DNA of 64,000 nucleotides from Planctomycetota bacterium (GCA_016719295.1 JADKAF010000001.1:6572001-6636000), one strand, 5' to 3'. Positions 8,769 through 17,683 are shown, counted from the first letter of the stretch. Notes: a model not told the origin generated them from the letters alone. Program-made: numbers and translations.

Positions 8769-11700
8769 ATGCTCCAACGCTTCCTCGCTCTAGGCGCGGC
8801 GCTCGTCGGCGCCGCCTCGCTCGCCGCGCAGGCGCCGCCGCCAGACTTCGCTCGCGAGCTGCGCCCGCTCCTCGCCGGGCGCTGCTTCGCCTGCCATGGT
8901 CCCGACGAGGAAGGGCGGAAAGGCGGGCTGCGCCTCGACCGCGCCGAGGACGCGCGCGAGGCGCTGGCGCCCGGCGAGCCGGGCCGGAGCGAGGTGCTGC
9001 GCCGCATCTCCAGCGCCGACGCGGAGGAGCGCATGCCTCCCGCCGAGCACGCTCCCGCGCTCGCGCCAGAAGAGGTCGCGCTGCTGCGGCGCTGGATCGA
9101 GGCCGGTGCGCCCTACGCCGCGCACTGGGCCTTCGAGGCGCCGCAGCGCCCTGCGGTCGCATCCCTCGTCTCGAGCGAGAACGCGCTCGATGCCCTGATT
9201 GGCGCATGCCTCGCCGGAGCGGGGCTCACTCCCAACGGCCGGGCCGATGCTCGCGTGCTCCTGCGGCGGCTCAGCCTCGACCTCACCGGGCTCCCGCCCT
9301 CGCCCGAGGAGCTCGCGCGCTTCGAAGCCGATCCATCCAGAGATGCCTACGCGAGGGAGGTGGAGCGCTTGCTCGCGTCGCCCGCGTATGCAGAGCGCTG
9401 GGCCGCCGAGTGGCTCGACCTCGCGCGCTACGCCGACAGCGCCGGCTTCGGCAGCGATCCGCTGCGCACGATCTGGCGCTATCGCGATTGGGTGATCGAG
9501 GCCTTCGAAGCGAACCTGCCCTACGATCGCTTCACGATCGAGCAGCTCGCGGGAGATCTCCTGCCCGACGCCACCGTCGAGCAGCAGCTCGCGACCGCGT
9601 TCCACCGCAACACGCTGACGAACACCGAGGGCGGCACCGACGACGAGGAGTTTCGCGTCGCGGCGGTGAAGGATCGCGCGAGCACGACCTTCCAGGTGTG
9701 GATGGGGCTCACACTCGGCTGCGCGCAGTGCCACACGCACAAGTTCGATCCGATCTCGCAACGGGAGTTCTACGCGGTCTACGCCATGTTCGATCAGACC
9801 GCGGATCGAGATCGCGGCGACGAGGCGCCGTTGCTCGCGACACCGACGCGGGAGCAGGTGCTCGCACGCCGCGCGCTGGAGGAAGAGCTCTCGAGCTTGC
9901 GCTCGAGCTTCACCGACACTGCCGGAGAGTCCTCGGCTTGGCGGCCGCTGCCGTGGAGCTCCATCGCGGGCGAGCGCGGCACCGCGTACGAGCGCGATGG
10001 GGAGGCGGGCTTCCTCGCGAGCGGGCCGCTCGTCGAGCGCGAGCGCACGACGCTCCGTGCTCGCGTGCCCGAGGGGGGCTTCGGTGCGCTGCGCCTCGTG
10101 CTCTTGCCGACGGCGGAGACTGGGGCGCTCTCGCGCGACGGGAAGAACGGCAACATCGTGCTGAGCGAGCTCGAGGTCTTCGTGCGCTTCGAGCGCTCGG
10201 CGCTGCCACGCGTGCAGCGCGTGCGGGTCAGCGTGCCGGGCGCGGAGCGCATGGTACACCTCGCCGAGCTCGAGCTCTTCGCCGGCGGCGAGAACCTCGC
10301 ACGGCGCGGCCGCGCGCGCCAATCCAGCACCGCCTTCGGCGGTGCCGCCGCGCGCGCGATCGATGGCAACACGAGCGGACGCTACGAGGACGAATCGTGC
10401 TCGCACACCTCCGTCGAGCGCGATCCGTGGTGGGAGGTAGAGCTCGAGAGTGAGATCGCGCTCGAGCGCCTCCTGCTCTGGAACCGCAGCGATGGAGACC
10501 TCGAGCGACGGCACGACGGTCTCTTGATCGAGGGCTTCGATGCGCGCGGCGAGCTCACTTGGTCGACGGCTCTGCGCCGCAGCTCGGAGGCGAGCTACGC
10601 GTTCGATCTCGTCGACGGCGCCACACCGCTCCCGCTCCTCGGCGCGCGCGCCGACCACGAGCAGAAGGGCTGGAGCGCCGAGGCGGCGATCGATGGTGAC
10701 CCCAGCACCGGCTGGGCGCTCGCGCCGCGGCAGAGAGAAGAGCACGCGCTCGAGCTCGAGCTCGACGCGCCGTGGCTCGCGAGCGGCGAGCGCGAGCTCG
10801 AGATCCAGCTCGACCAGCTCTACGGCGCACGCCATGTGATCGCACGCGCGCGGCTCGAGCACCGAGCTCCGCGCACGCCGGAGCAGCGCTTGCTCGCGCA
10901 ACGCGAGCGCGAACTCCAGCGCGAGCTCGATCGCCTCGAGGTCGTGCGCACGCCGGTGATGCAGGAGCTGCCTGCCGATCAGCGCCGCACGACGCGCGTG
11001 CTGGAGAAAGGCAACTTCCTCACCCCGGGAGAGGTCGTCGAGCCGGGAGTGCCTGCGGCGTTCCATCCCTTCCCGCCCGAGGCGCCGAAGAACCGCCTCG
11101 GGCTCGCGCGCTGGATCGTCGATCCGCGGAATCCGCTCACCGCGCGCGTCGCGGTGAACCGGTATTGGGCGCGCCTCTTCGGCCGCGGCTTGGTGGAGAC
11201 CGAGGAGGACTTCGGCGTGCAGGGGAGCTTCCCCACGCATCGCGAGCTACTCGATCACCTGGCCCTCGCGTTCGTCGAGAGCGGCTGGGACGTGAAGGGG
11301 CTGCTGCGGATCCTCGTGCACAGCGAGACCTACCGGCGCTCGAGCGACGCGACACCGGAGCAGCTCGCGCGCGATCCGCGGAACCTCCTCTACGCTCGCG
11401 GTCCGCGCTTTCGGCTCAGCGCCGAGATGGTGCGCGATCAAGTGCTCTCGATCTCCGGCCTGCTGAGCCGCAAGCGCTTCGGTCCCTCGGTGTTCCCGCC
11501 GCAGCCCGAAGGGCTCTGGCAGGCGGCGTTCAACGGCGAGCGCACGTGGCAGGCGAGCACGGGCGAGGATCGCCACCGGCGCGCGCTCTACACCTTCTTG
11601 CGGCGCACGATCCCGTATCCTTCGATGGCGCTCTTCGATGCGCCGAGCCGCGAGCTCTGCACGCCGCGGCGCTTCCGCACCAACACGCCGCTGCAGGCGC

Positions 11701-11963
11701 TCGTCACCTTGAACGACCCGGTCTACGTCGAAGCCGCCGCCGCGCTCGCCACGCGCCTGATCGCCGCCGAGCTCGACGGCGACGACGCGCGCTGCGCGCT
11801 CGCGTTCGAGCTCGCGACGGCGGAGCGGCCGCGTCGCGCGGAGCTCGACGCGCTGCGCGCCTTGCTCGCCGAGGCGCGCGCCACGGGCGAGGGCGAGCCC
11901 TCCGCCTGGACCAGCGTTGCCGCCGTGGTGCTGAACCTCGAAGCCGCGTTGGTGAAGCGATGA
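8769..11963 (+). CDS. PSD1-type protein: planctomycete cytochrome, DUF1549 and DUF1553 with an F5/8-type insert
   Basis: This 1064-residue exported protein begins with a signal peptide ending near SLAAQA. A planctomycete cytochrome-c-like domain follows, with a haem-type CFACH motif at residues 39-43 and a Met in RMPPAEH. Next are the DUF1549 domain (RLSLDLTGLPPSPEEL, EWLDLARYADS, and a second haem-type motif CAQCH at 318-322), a long insert, and the C-terminal DUF1553 domain (LARWIVDPRNPLTARVAVNR, RRFRTNTPLQALVTLND). The insert includes a discoidin-like stretch (residues about 515-600, AIDGNTSGRYEDE, WWEVELE) and a second copy-like segment (AAIDGDPSTGW). Such proteins are hallmarks of planctomycetes and are thought to act in the periplasm on polysaccharides or in redox chemistry; no activity is established. 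It is coupled to a DUF1501 gene by ATGA. Confidence 0.9.
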   Translation: MLQRFLALGAALVGAASLAAQAPPPDFARELRPLLAGRCFACHGPDEEGRKGGLRLDRAEDAREALAPGEPGRSEVLRRISSADAEERMPPAEHAPALAPEEVALLRRWIEAGAPYAAHWAFEAPQRPAVASLVSSENALDALIGACLAGAGLTPNGRADARVLLRRLSLDLTGLPPSPEELARFEADPSRDAYAREVERLLASPAYAERWAAEWLDLARYADSAGFGSDPLRTIWRYRDWVIEAFEANLPYDRFTIEQLAGDLLPDATVEQQLATAFHRNTLTNTEGGTDDEEFRVAAVKDRASTTFQVWMGLTLGCAQCHTHKFDPISQREFYAVYAMFDQTADRDRGDEAPLLATPTREQVLARRALEEELSSLRSSFTDTAGESSAWRPLPWSSIAGERGTAYERDGEAGFLASGPLVERERTTLRARVPEGGFGALRLVLLPTAETGALSRDGKNGNIVLSELEVFVRFERSALPRVQRVRVSVPGAERMVHLAELELFAGGENLARRGRARQSSTAFGGAAARAIDGNTSGRYEDESCSHTSVERDPWWEVELESEIALERLLLWNRSDGDLERRHDGLLIEGFDARGELTWSTALRRSSEASYAFDLVDGATPLPLLGARADHEQKGWSAEAAIDGDPSTGWALAPRQREEHALELELDAPWLASGERELEIQLDQLYGARHVIARARLEHRAPRTPEQRLLAQRERELQRELDRLEVVRTPVMQELPADQRRTTRVLEKGNFLTPGEVVEPGVPAAFHPFPPEAPKNRLGLARWIVDPRNPLTARVAVNRYWARLFGRGLVETEEDFGVQGSFPTHRELLDHLALAFVESGWDVKGLLRILVHSETYRRSSDATPEQLARDPRNLLYARGPRFRLSAEMVRDQVLSISGLLSRKRFGPSVFPPQPEGLWQAAFNGERTWQASTGEDRHRRALYTFLRRTIPYPSMALFDAPSRELCTPRRFRTNTPLQALVTLNDPVYVEAAAALATRLIAAELDGDDARCALAFELATAERPRRAELDALRALLAEARATGEGEPSAWTSVAAVVLNLEAALVKR

Positions 11964-13381
11964 GCGAGCTCGGAGATCTCCTCGCGCGTCGCGCCTTCCT
12001 GAAGGGCTCGTTGCTCGATCTCGGGGGGATGGCGCTGGGCGGGCTGCTCGCGCGCGAGGTGCGCCCTGCCGATCGCGAGAGCGCCGTCGTGGCGCCGCGC
12101 GCGAAGCACGTGATCTGGCTGCACATGGCGGGCGCTCCGCCGCAGCACGATCTCTTCGATCCGAAGCCGAAGCTGCGCGAGCTGAACGGAACGCCGGCGC
12201 CGAACGAGCTCTTCGCAGGCCAGCGCCTCGCGTTCATCAAGGGGCATCCGAAGCTGCTCGGAGCCCCGCATCCCTTCGTGCGCGCGCGCGGCACGGACCT
12301 CGAGATGTGCGCGCTGCTGCCACGGCTCTCGCAAGTCATGGATCGCGTGACGCTCGTGCGCTCGATGACGACGGAGGAGTTCAACCACGCGCCCGCGGAG
12401 CTCCTGCTCTTCACCGGCAACGCGCGCTTCGGCGGCGCGAGCATGGGCTCCTGGATCCAGTACGGTCTGGGCTCGCTGAGCGAGGATCTACCGGCCTATG
12501 TCGTGATGGTCTCGGGCGGCTCCGATCCGACAGGCGGGAAGAGCCTCTGGAGCAGCGGCTTCCTGCCCTCCGAGCTACAAGGCGTCCAGCTCCGCTCGCG
12601 CGGCGAGGCCGTGCTCTATCTCGAGAACCCGCCCGGCGTCACGCGCGAGCGCCGTCGCGCCGAGCTGGATGCGCTGCGCGCGCTGAACCAAGCGGAGCAC
12701 GCGCGCGCGGGTGATCCCGAGACGCTCGCACGCCTCGAGCAGTACGAGCTCGCCTTCCGCATGCAGATGACGGTGCCGGAGGCGACCGATCTCGCGAGCG
12801 AGCCCGCCGAGGTGCGGGAGCTCTACGGCGCGAATCCGCGCGAGTCGAGCTTCGCCAATCACTGCCTGCGCGCGCGGCGGCTCGTCGAGCGCGGCGTGCG
12901 CTTCGTCCAGCTCTTCGATTGGGGCTGGGACATCCACGGCACGGGAGCGCACGACGATCTGCTGACCCAGTTCCCGCAGAAGTGCCGCGACCTCGATCGC
13001 CCCGTCGCGGCGCTCCTGCTGGACCTCGAGCGCCGCGGCCTGCTCGAGGAGACGCTCGTCGTCTGGGGCGGCGAGTTCGGGCGGACACCGATGGTGGAGT
13101 CGCGCGACGGCTCGACCTTCCTCGGCCGCGACCACCATCCCGGCTGCTTCTCGATCTGGCTCGCGGGCGCGGGCGTGAAGCGCGGCTACGTGCACGGCGC
13201 CACCGACGAGCTCGGCTTCCGCGTCGTCGACGGCGAGATCACCGTGCGCGATCTACAGGCGACGGTGCTGCATCTGCTCGGCCTCGATCCGCATCGGCTG
13301 CGCTATCCCTACCAGGGCTTGGAGCAGCGTTTGATCGGACCGGCGGAGGGGCCGCGCATCGCGCGGGAGCTGCTGGGCTAG
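11960..13381 (+). CDS. DUF1501 protein with Tat-like signal
   Basis: This 473-residue protein is the standard partner of PSD1-type proteins. The N-terminus RRAFLKGSLLDLGGMALGG looks like a twin-arginine signal, suggesting export in folded form. The DUF1501 family belongs to the alkaline phosphatase/sulfatase-like fold. Diagnostic stretches are IWLHMAGAPPQHDLFDPKP, NHAPAELLLFTGNARFGG, FDWGWDIHGTG, VWGGEFGRTPM and GRDHHPGCFSIWLAG; the His/Asp/Glu residues in these are candidate metal ligands. The ATG overlaps the stop of the upstream gene by 4 bp. Its function is unsettled; a hydrolytic role in the periplasm together with the PSD1 protein is an inference from the fold and the constant gene pairing. 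Confidence 0.9.
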   Translation: MSELGDLLARRAFLKGSLLDLGGMALGGLLAREVRPADRESAVVAPRAKHVIWLHMAGAPPQHDLFDPKPKLRELNGTPAPNELFAGQRLAFIKGHPKLLGAPHPFVRARGTDLEMCALLPRLSQVMDRVTLVRSMTTEEFNHAPAELLLFTGNARFGGASMGSWIQYGLGSLSEDLPAYVVMVSGGSDPTGGKSLWSSGFLPSELQGVQLRSRGEAVLYLENPPGVTRERRRAELDALRALNQAEHARAGDPETLARLEQYELAFRMQMTVPEATDLASEPAEVRELYGANPRESSFANHCLRARRLVERGVRFVQLFDWGWDIHGTGAHDDLLTQFPQKCRDLDRPVAALLLDLERRGLLEETLVVWGGEFGRTPMVESRDGSTFLGRDHHPGCFSIWLAGAGVKRGYVHGATDELGFRVVDGEITVRDLQATVLHLLGLDPHRLRYPYQGLEQRLIGPAEGPRIARELLG

Positions 13382-13533
13382 GCGCGACGTCAGCGGAGGC
13401 GCGAGCGGAGCTGAGGCGCAGCGCCGCGAGAGCTTCGCGATCGGCCGCGATGTACCTGTCGTGATTCGCGCTCAGCAAGAGGTGCGCTCTTTGGCCGAGC
13501 TCGAGAACGGCGCGGTCTTGCTCTCTCCGGCGT

Positions 13534-13563
13534 CTCGCGCTCGCGCTCGCGCTCGCGTTCGCG
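13534..13563. repeat. Hexamer tandem repeat (CTCGCG/GCGCTC phase)
   Basis: About five consecutive six-base units of CTCGCG phase run through these 30 bp, the last with one change (TTCGCG). No gene crosses them. The run may be a slippage-prone simple sequence. Confidence 0.6.
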
Positions 13564-13764
13564 TATCGCATCGACGCGTCTAGGCGAGAACGACACCCGA
13601 ACCCGAGACGCGCGCGAACATTCGGACGCGAGTTCCGCGACGGCCGCTCCGCCAGCCCTCCGGCGAAGCAAGCGGCGCGCCCGCCGCGCGTGAAGGACGT
13701 CGACGGACATGGTGCGTCGAAGCGTGTTCGGAGCCCCATGCGACTGGAGAGCGAGCGCGGCGGT

Positions 13765-13857
13765 CACGTCGCTTGCGTCGCCTCCGGATGCGGCTCCGCT
13801 ACCTCGATAGACATCGTGCGTCGTTTCGGAGCCCGCTGGAGGCGGGGGCTCCGAAAC
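13765..13857 (-). repeat. REP-like palindromic element, left inverted copy
   Basis: Read on the minus strand this 93-bp segment aligns without gaps to 14919-15011 on the plus strand, with about 11 differences. Its first 35 bases (13823-13857) form a hairpin whose arms are GTTTCGGAGC and GCTCCGAAAC. The arms differ from the right copy at one paired position by T-A versus C-G, so the stem is conserved by a compensatory change. After the hairpin come CGCACGATGTCTATCGA and CAAGCGACGTG, which both copies share. A second related segment at 13689-13714 matches 14863-14889 in the same inverted arrangement. Confidence 0.85.
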
Positions 13858-14093
13858 TAATGCTACGGGGAGCGAACGGACGTCGACGCGTGGACCGCGT
13901 CGCTAGACACTGGTTCGTCGCCCGCGCGGCGGTAGGGCGACAGTGCTGCACATCTGCACAGCGCTATCGCGCAGAGAACAACGTAGCGCATTCAAGATTC
14001 CGGCTTTCTACGAAACCAATCAAGCTCCTTCTGCGTTCTATGCACTGGAACGACATCGGGGAAGGCGACGCGCAACGAGGCCGAAGAAGACCC

Positions 14094-14834
14094 ATGCGCC
14101 GCAAGGTTCCTCAGCTCGAGTTCGACTTCTGTCAGCATGGCGGAAAGCGGAAGGGCGCGGGACGGAAGCCGAAGAACGCCAAGCCTGGCATGCCGCACCG
14201 TCAACGCTCGAAGAAGAAGCGCGGCGAGCCGCTGCACATCACCGTGCGCCTCGCCGATGGTCTGCCGTCGCTGCGCCGCGACGGCGCGTTGAAGCTCGTG
14301 CTCGCGGCGCTCAGCGCGAGCAGCGATCGACACCGGATGAAGATCATCCACTACTCGATTCAGGCGAATCACCTCCACCTCCTGGTCGAAGCCGACGATC
14401 GCGAGTGCGTCGCGCGCGGCATGAACGCGCTGCTGAGTCCGCTCGCCCGTGCGCTGAACAAGCTCTGGGGTCGCAGCGGCAAGGTGTTTCCCGATCGCTA
14501 TCACGACGAGGTGATCTCGACGCCGGCGCAGGCGAGGAATGCGCTGCGGTACGTGCTGCAGAACGGTAAGAAGCACGGCGTCGTGCCGCGATCGTCGATC
14601 GATCTTTGCTCGAGCGCGCCCGTGTTCGAGGGTTGGATGGAGCGCCCATCGATCGCCGCGATCCCAGCCGCACCAGTGGTGGCCACCGTTGCGCCCGCCT
14701 CGACCTGGCTGCTCACCACCGGCTGGCGCCGCCACGGATTGCTCGACATCCACGAGCTGCCGCATCACGAGAAGCAGCCCGGCCGACCGCGAGCGAACCT
14801 CGCCGATTCAAGTCGCCGAGCAACTTCGCGCTAA
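14094..14834 (+). CDS. REP-associated tyrosine transposase (RAYT, IS200-like Y1 family)
   Basis: The 246-residue protein starts with the RAYT signature GGKRKGAGRKP (residues 16-26) followed by a short basic stretch (MPHRQR). The Y1 transposase core follows. The HUH metal-binding motif is H93-L-H95 in QANHLHLLVEA, and Tyr136 in DRYHDEVI is the candidate nucleophile. RAYTs are single-copy enzymes that nick and move REP palindromes rather than whole insertion sequences. The start is the ATG at 14094, preceded by GAAGAAG; the frame is open upstream, but that part overlaps the repeats. The gene sits between two inverted palindromic elements (13765-13857 and 14919-15011), its probable substrates. 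The last 60 residues are specific to this protein. Confidence 0.9.
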   Translation: MRRKVPQLEFDFCQHGGKRKGAGRKPKNAKPGMPHRQRSKKKRGEPLHITVRLADGLPSLRRDGALKLVLAALSASSDRHRMKIIHYSIQANHLHLLVEADDRECVARGMNALLSPLARALNKLWGRSGKVFPDRYHDEVISTPAQARNALRYVLQNGKKHGVVPRSSIDLCSSAPVFEGWMERPSIAAIPAAPVVATVAPASTWLLTTGWRRHGLLDIHELPHHEKQPGRPRANLADSSRRATSR

Positions 14835-14918
14835 CGCGCTCGGCCGCCGCGCGGGCGCGGAACCCATGTCTGTCGACGTCGTTCATGCGTCGACGTCCGA
14901 ACGCACCCATGAGCATGA

Positions 14919-15011
14919 GTCTCGGAGCCCCCGCCTCCCGCGGGCTCCGAGACGGCGCACGATGTCTATCGACGAAGCGGAGTCGCGCCCGGAGGCGTAG
15001 CAAGCGACGTG
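14919..15011 (+). repeat. REP-like palindromic element, right inverted copy
   Basis: This 93-bp copy is in inverted orientation to 13765-13857, about 88 percent identical by hand alignment. The hairpin occupies 14919-14952, with arms GTCTCGGAGC and GCTCCGAGAC. The shared tail GCACGATGTCTATCGA follows at once. The copy begins 85 bp after the transposase stop codon. Confidence 0.85.
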
Positions 15012-15178
15012 CACGACGCGCAATGCTCCGCGTTTCTCGCTCGCGTCGTTCGCGCGTCGTCTCTCGAACACCACCGACTCGTCACGCGCGCGTCGGGCGC
15101 GGCGCTTGCTTCGCCGTAGGGCCGGGCGTAGCGCCTGCGCGCTCTTGCGTTCGCTCGCCTCTCGCTTCTCGCCTTCAC

Positions 15179-15205
15179 GCTCTCGCGGAGCCGGAGCGCG
15201 AGAGC
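15179..15205 (-). terminator. Hairpin after the mla operon
   Basis: Nine-base arms GCTCTCGCG (15179-15187) and CGCGAGAGC (15197-15205) enclose a 9-nt loop. The hairpin starts one base beyond the stop codon of the PqiC-like gene. There is no clear U-tract, so it may act as a Rho-dependent or structural end rather than a classic intrinsic terminator. Confidence 0.5.
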
Positions 15206-15206
15206 T

Positions 15207-15788
15207 TCAAGGAGTCGCCGCGTCTCCCATCATGCAACGCTGCACCAGATCCTGGGCCAACCCCTGGAACGCGCGGCTCGTGGCGGCGGCCCACGCCGCG
15301 TAGCTGGCGTCGCCGCCCGTGCTCTCCGTGCGCCGGATGCGCCCGGCCTGCAGCTCTGTCTCGCCGGAGCGGTGTGCGCTCCAGCGCGCGCGGAGCTCGA
15401 GCTCTCCGCCGAGGACCCCGTCCAAGGCGGCGAGCTCGAGCTTCAAGCGCAGCACGGCGTCGCGCTCGTCGCCGGGGAACGCGACGCGCGCGCCGCGCGC
15501 CTCGAAGGTCTCCGCGATCACGCGGCGCAGCGCATCCTCGAGCGGCTCGGCCCAGCGGTCGAACTCGGCGATGGAAAGCTCGTGGCTGCTCGTGCGCGTC
15601 GTGATGGGATCCCGCTCCAAGTGCGCGGGGATGTCCACGATCTCGAGCGCGATGAGCGGGCCGTTCGAAGCGGTGGGCTCTTGCGTCGCCGAGGCGGGCG
15701 AGCTCACGAGGTAGAAGCGCGACGGCTCCGTCGTCCCGCAAGAGAAGAGCAGCAGCGCGAAGGAGAGTAGCAGCGAAGTTCGGATCAT
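15207..15788 (-). CDS. ABC-transport auxiliary lipoprotein (PqiC/DUF330-like)
   Basis: A 193-residue lipoprotein with a short signal and lipobox LLFSC at about residues 13-17, followed by the family opening RFYLVSSP. The middle (IVDIPAHLERDPITTR ... FDRWAEPLEDALRRVIAETF) fits the DUF330/PqiC family of outer-membrane lipoproteins that partner MCE proteins in lipid transport across the periplasm. It is the last gene of the mla-like operon, starting 7 bp after the restored stop of the MCE gene. The ATG at 15786-15788 gives a normal lipoprotein signal. An outer-membrane location is inferred from the family. Confidence 0.82.
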   Translation of the reverse strand: MIRTSLLLSFALLLFSCGTTEPSRFYLVSSPASATQEPTASNGPLIALEIVDIPAHLERDPITTRTSSHELSIAEFDRWAEPLEDALRRVIAETFEARGARVAFPGDERDAVLRLKLELAALDGVLGGELELRARWSAHRSGETELQAGRIRRTESTGGDASYAAWAAATSRAFQGLAQDLVQRCMMGDAATP

Positions 15789-15795
15789 GGTGCGT

Positions 15796-16898
15796 CTAGC
15801 CTCCCGACTTGCCCTTCAGGATCGACTCGGGTTGGCGCTCGAGCGTGCTCGCGAGCGCGGCGAAGGCGTCCAGGGTCTTGCTGAGCCTCTCGATCGCGCG
15901 GCGCATCTCGAGCATCATCGGCGCTCCCGGAGCAGAGGCCTCGGTGATCTGGGCCATGGCGCTCCGCGCTTCGTCCAGGGTCGCGCGCAGAGAGGCGCTG
16001 GTGGGCTGGATCTCCCGTCGAGCTTGGCGAGCGAGGTGCGCATGTCGCGCAGCGTGCCGTTCGCCTCGTCGAGCGTGGTGCTGCCCTTCGTGCGGAACTC
16101 GGTGATCGTCGCTCTCAGCTCGTCGATCGTCGGGCCGAGCCGGCCGCCGAGGTCGTCGATCTGCTCGTTCGTCTTGCGCAGGGTGACGCCGGCCTCGTCG
16201 ACTCCGGTCTGCACGCTGTCGAGGATCTTCGGCAGGCGTTGCTCGAGGCTCGCGAGCACGCGGTCGAAGGTCTCGATCGTGCGATTCAGATCGTCGAAGG
16301 TCTTCTCGATCTCGGGCGAATGCACGAGGTCGCGGATGCCCGTGATGATCTCGGTCAGCGACTGCGCCAGCGTCTCGTAGGGGATGCTCTGGATCGCCTC
16401 CGAGATGCGTTCGCGGCTCGAGGCGATCGCGGGGACCTCGAGGAGATCCTCGCGGAGCCCATAGATCTTCATCGGACCTTCCGCGACGAGGTCCAGATCG
16501 ATCTTCAGCTGGCCGGTGAGCAAGCTCACGGTGCCGAGCTGCGCGCGCATGCCGCGCTTCACCCAGTGGTCGAGCGCCGACTTCGCGTCGGGTAGATGTT
16601 GAATTCCGGTTTGCTTGGCGATGTCGTGACGCCGCAGGTCGAAGACCACTTCGACGAGCGGCGTCTCGTTCGGGCCGAAGACGAGGTTCAAGCTCTCCAC
16701 CTCGCCGATCTTCATGCCGCGGAACATGATCGGCGAGCCAGCCTCGAGCCCGTCGACGAAGCCCTCGAAGTAGACGACGAAGCGCTCCTTTTCGGCGAAA
16801 AGGTCCGTCCCGCCGAAGGCGACGACGCCGCCGACACCGAGCGCCAGAGCGCCGACGACGAACGCGCCGATCAGGGTCTTCTTGCCTTGCTCTTGCAT
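15796..16898 (-). CDS. MlaD/MCE-family protein, frameshifted near the C-terminus
   Basis: The N-terminus has one membrane anchor (about residues 9-28, LIGAFVVGALALGVGG). The MCE domain follows (FVVYFEGFVDGLEAGSPIMF, RGMKIGEV), then a long helical coiled region. MCE proteins form hexameric tunnels that carry lipids between the membranes. In the uninterrupted frame the protein runs 327 residues and ends at 15915 in an Arg/Pro-rich tail unlike the family. Adding one base at the GGG at 16014-16016 joins the frame to EIQPTSASLRATLDEARS ... LERQPESILKGKSGG, a typical MCE C-terminus with its stop at 15796-15798. I annotate the restored span. The break is either a sequencing error at a G run or a recent mutation; most of the protein would still be made. 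Confidence 0.85.
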
Positions 16899-16906
16899 GG
16901 GAGGGC

Positions 16907-17683
16907 TCAGCTATCGATGCCGCGGGTGAGAAAGCGCCGGACTTTGGGATCCGGGGGGTGCTCGAGCAGGTCTTGCGGCGTGCCGGTGCCGAGCATCGTC
17001 TTCGTATCTGCGTCGAGGAAGACGCCGTTCGTGCCGATGGCGAAGATGCTCGCGAGCTCGTGGGTCACGATGACGATCGTGGCGCCGAGGCTCGCGCGCA
17101 GCTCGAGGATCAAGTCGTCGAGGAGCTTCGCGCTGATCGGGTCCAATCCCGCCGAGGGCTCGTCGAAGAAGAGGATCTCCGGGTCGAGCGCCAACGCGCG
17201 GGCGAGGCCTGCCCGCTTCCGCATGCCGCCGCTGATCTCGGAGGGATAGTAATCCTCGAATCCGGCGAGGCCTACCAGCGAGAGCTTGAGAGAGGCGAGC
17301 TCGCGGCGCTCGGCCGCGCTGAGCTCCGGCAGCTCGCCGAGCGGCACCATCACGTTCTCGGCCAGCGTCATCGAGCTGAAGAGCGCCCCGGTCTGGTAGA
17401 GGATCCCGAAGCCGCGGCGCAGCTCGTTCTGCCGCTCTGGGCTCGCCGTCCAGTAGCTCTGCCCGGCGTAGAGGATCTCGCCGGCGGCGGGGCGATTCAG
17501 ACCGATCATGTGCTTCAGCAACGTGCTCTTGCCGCAGCCGCTGCCGCCCATGATGACGAAGATGTCGCCGCGCCGGATCTCGAACTCCAGGTCGCGCTGC
17601 AGCACGTAGCTGCCGTAGGCCATCGTGAGGCCCTGCACGCGAATGTGCGCTTCGCTCGACGAGCTGCGTGCTTGGTTGGGCAT
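16907..17683 (-). CDS. ABC transporter ATPase (MlaF-like)
   Basis: A 258-residue ABC ATPase with Walker A GGSGCGKST, Q-loop YQTGALFSSMT, signature SEISGGMRKRAGLARAL, Walker B ILFFDEPSAGLDP and H-loop VTHE. The GGMRKR form of the signature and the phrase GALFSSMTLAENV are typical of MlaF/Ttg2A ATPases that drive lipid transport with an MlaE permease and an MCE protein. All three neighbours are present in order. The ATG at 17683 is the first start after an in-frame TGA, and the stop lies 8 bp before the MCE gene. A 105-bp gap separates it from the permease gene upstream. Confidence 0.92.
   Translation of the reverse strand: MPNQARSSSSEAHIRVQGLTMAYGSYVLQRDLEFEIRRGDIFVIMGGSGCGKSTLLKHMIGLNRPAAGEILYAGQSYWTASPERQNELRRGFGILYQTGALFSSMTLAENVMVPLGELPELSAAERRELASLKLSLVGLAGFEDYYPSEISGGMRKRAGLARALALDPEILFFDEPSAGLDPISAKLLDDLILELRASLGATIVIVTHELASIFAIGTNGVFLDADTKTMLGTGTPQDLLEHPPDPKVRRFLTRGIDS

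Larger units (their letters stand above)
13382..14093. other. 712-bp non-coding stretch left of the RAYT transposase
   Basis: No gene is convincing here. The stretch holds a hexamer repeat (13534-13563) and two elements related to sequences on the far side of the transposase gene: one at 13689-13714 and a longer palindromic one at 13765-13857. Open frames in this region are Arg/Ser/Ala-rich and lack start signals. On the minus strand around 13430-13520 a short frame encodes LELGQRAHLLL, which is too short to place. Confidence 0.6.
14835..15206. other. 372-bp non-coding stretch right of the RAYT transposase
   Basis: This stretch carries the right-hand palindromic element (14919-15011), a segment matching the left flank (14863-14889), an intermediate half-copy around 14890-14915, and at its right end a hairpin that probably ends the mla operon on the minus strand. 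No gene is seen. The sequence at 15030-15170 is Arg/Ala-codon-like in every frame and not convincing as coding. Confidence 0.55.

Noticed and set aside
7090..10453. Several long plus-strand frames over feoB/feoA and over the PSD1 gene
   Set aside because: Shadow frames of GC-rich genes with arginine-rich, domain-free translations.
13765..15011. Complete insertion sequence with terminal inverted repeats of the DDE type
   Set aside because: The enzyme is a Y1 RAYT without DDE motif, and the flanking copies are hairpins with tails, with no target-site duplication seen.
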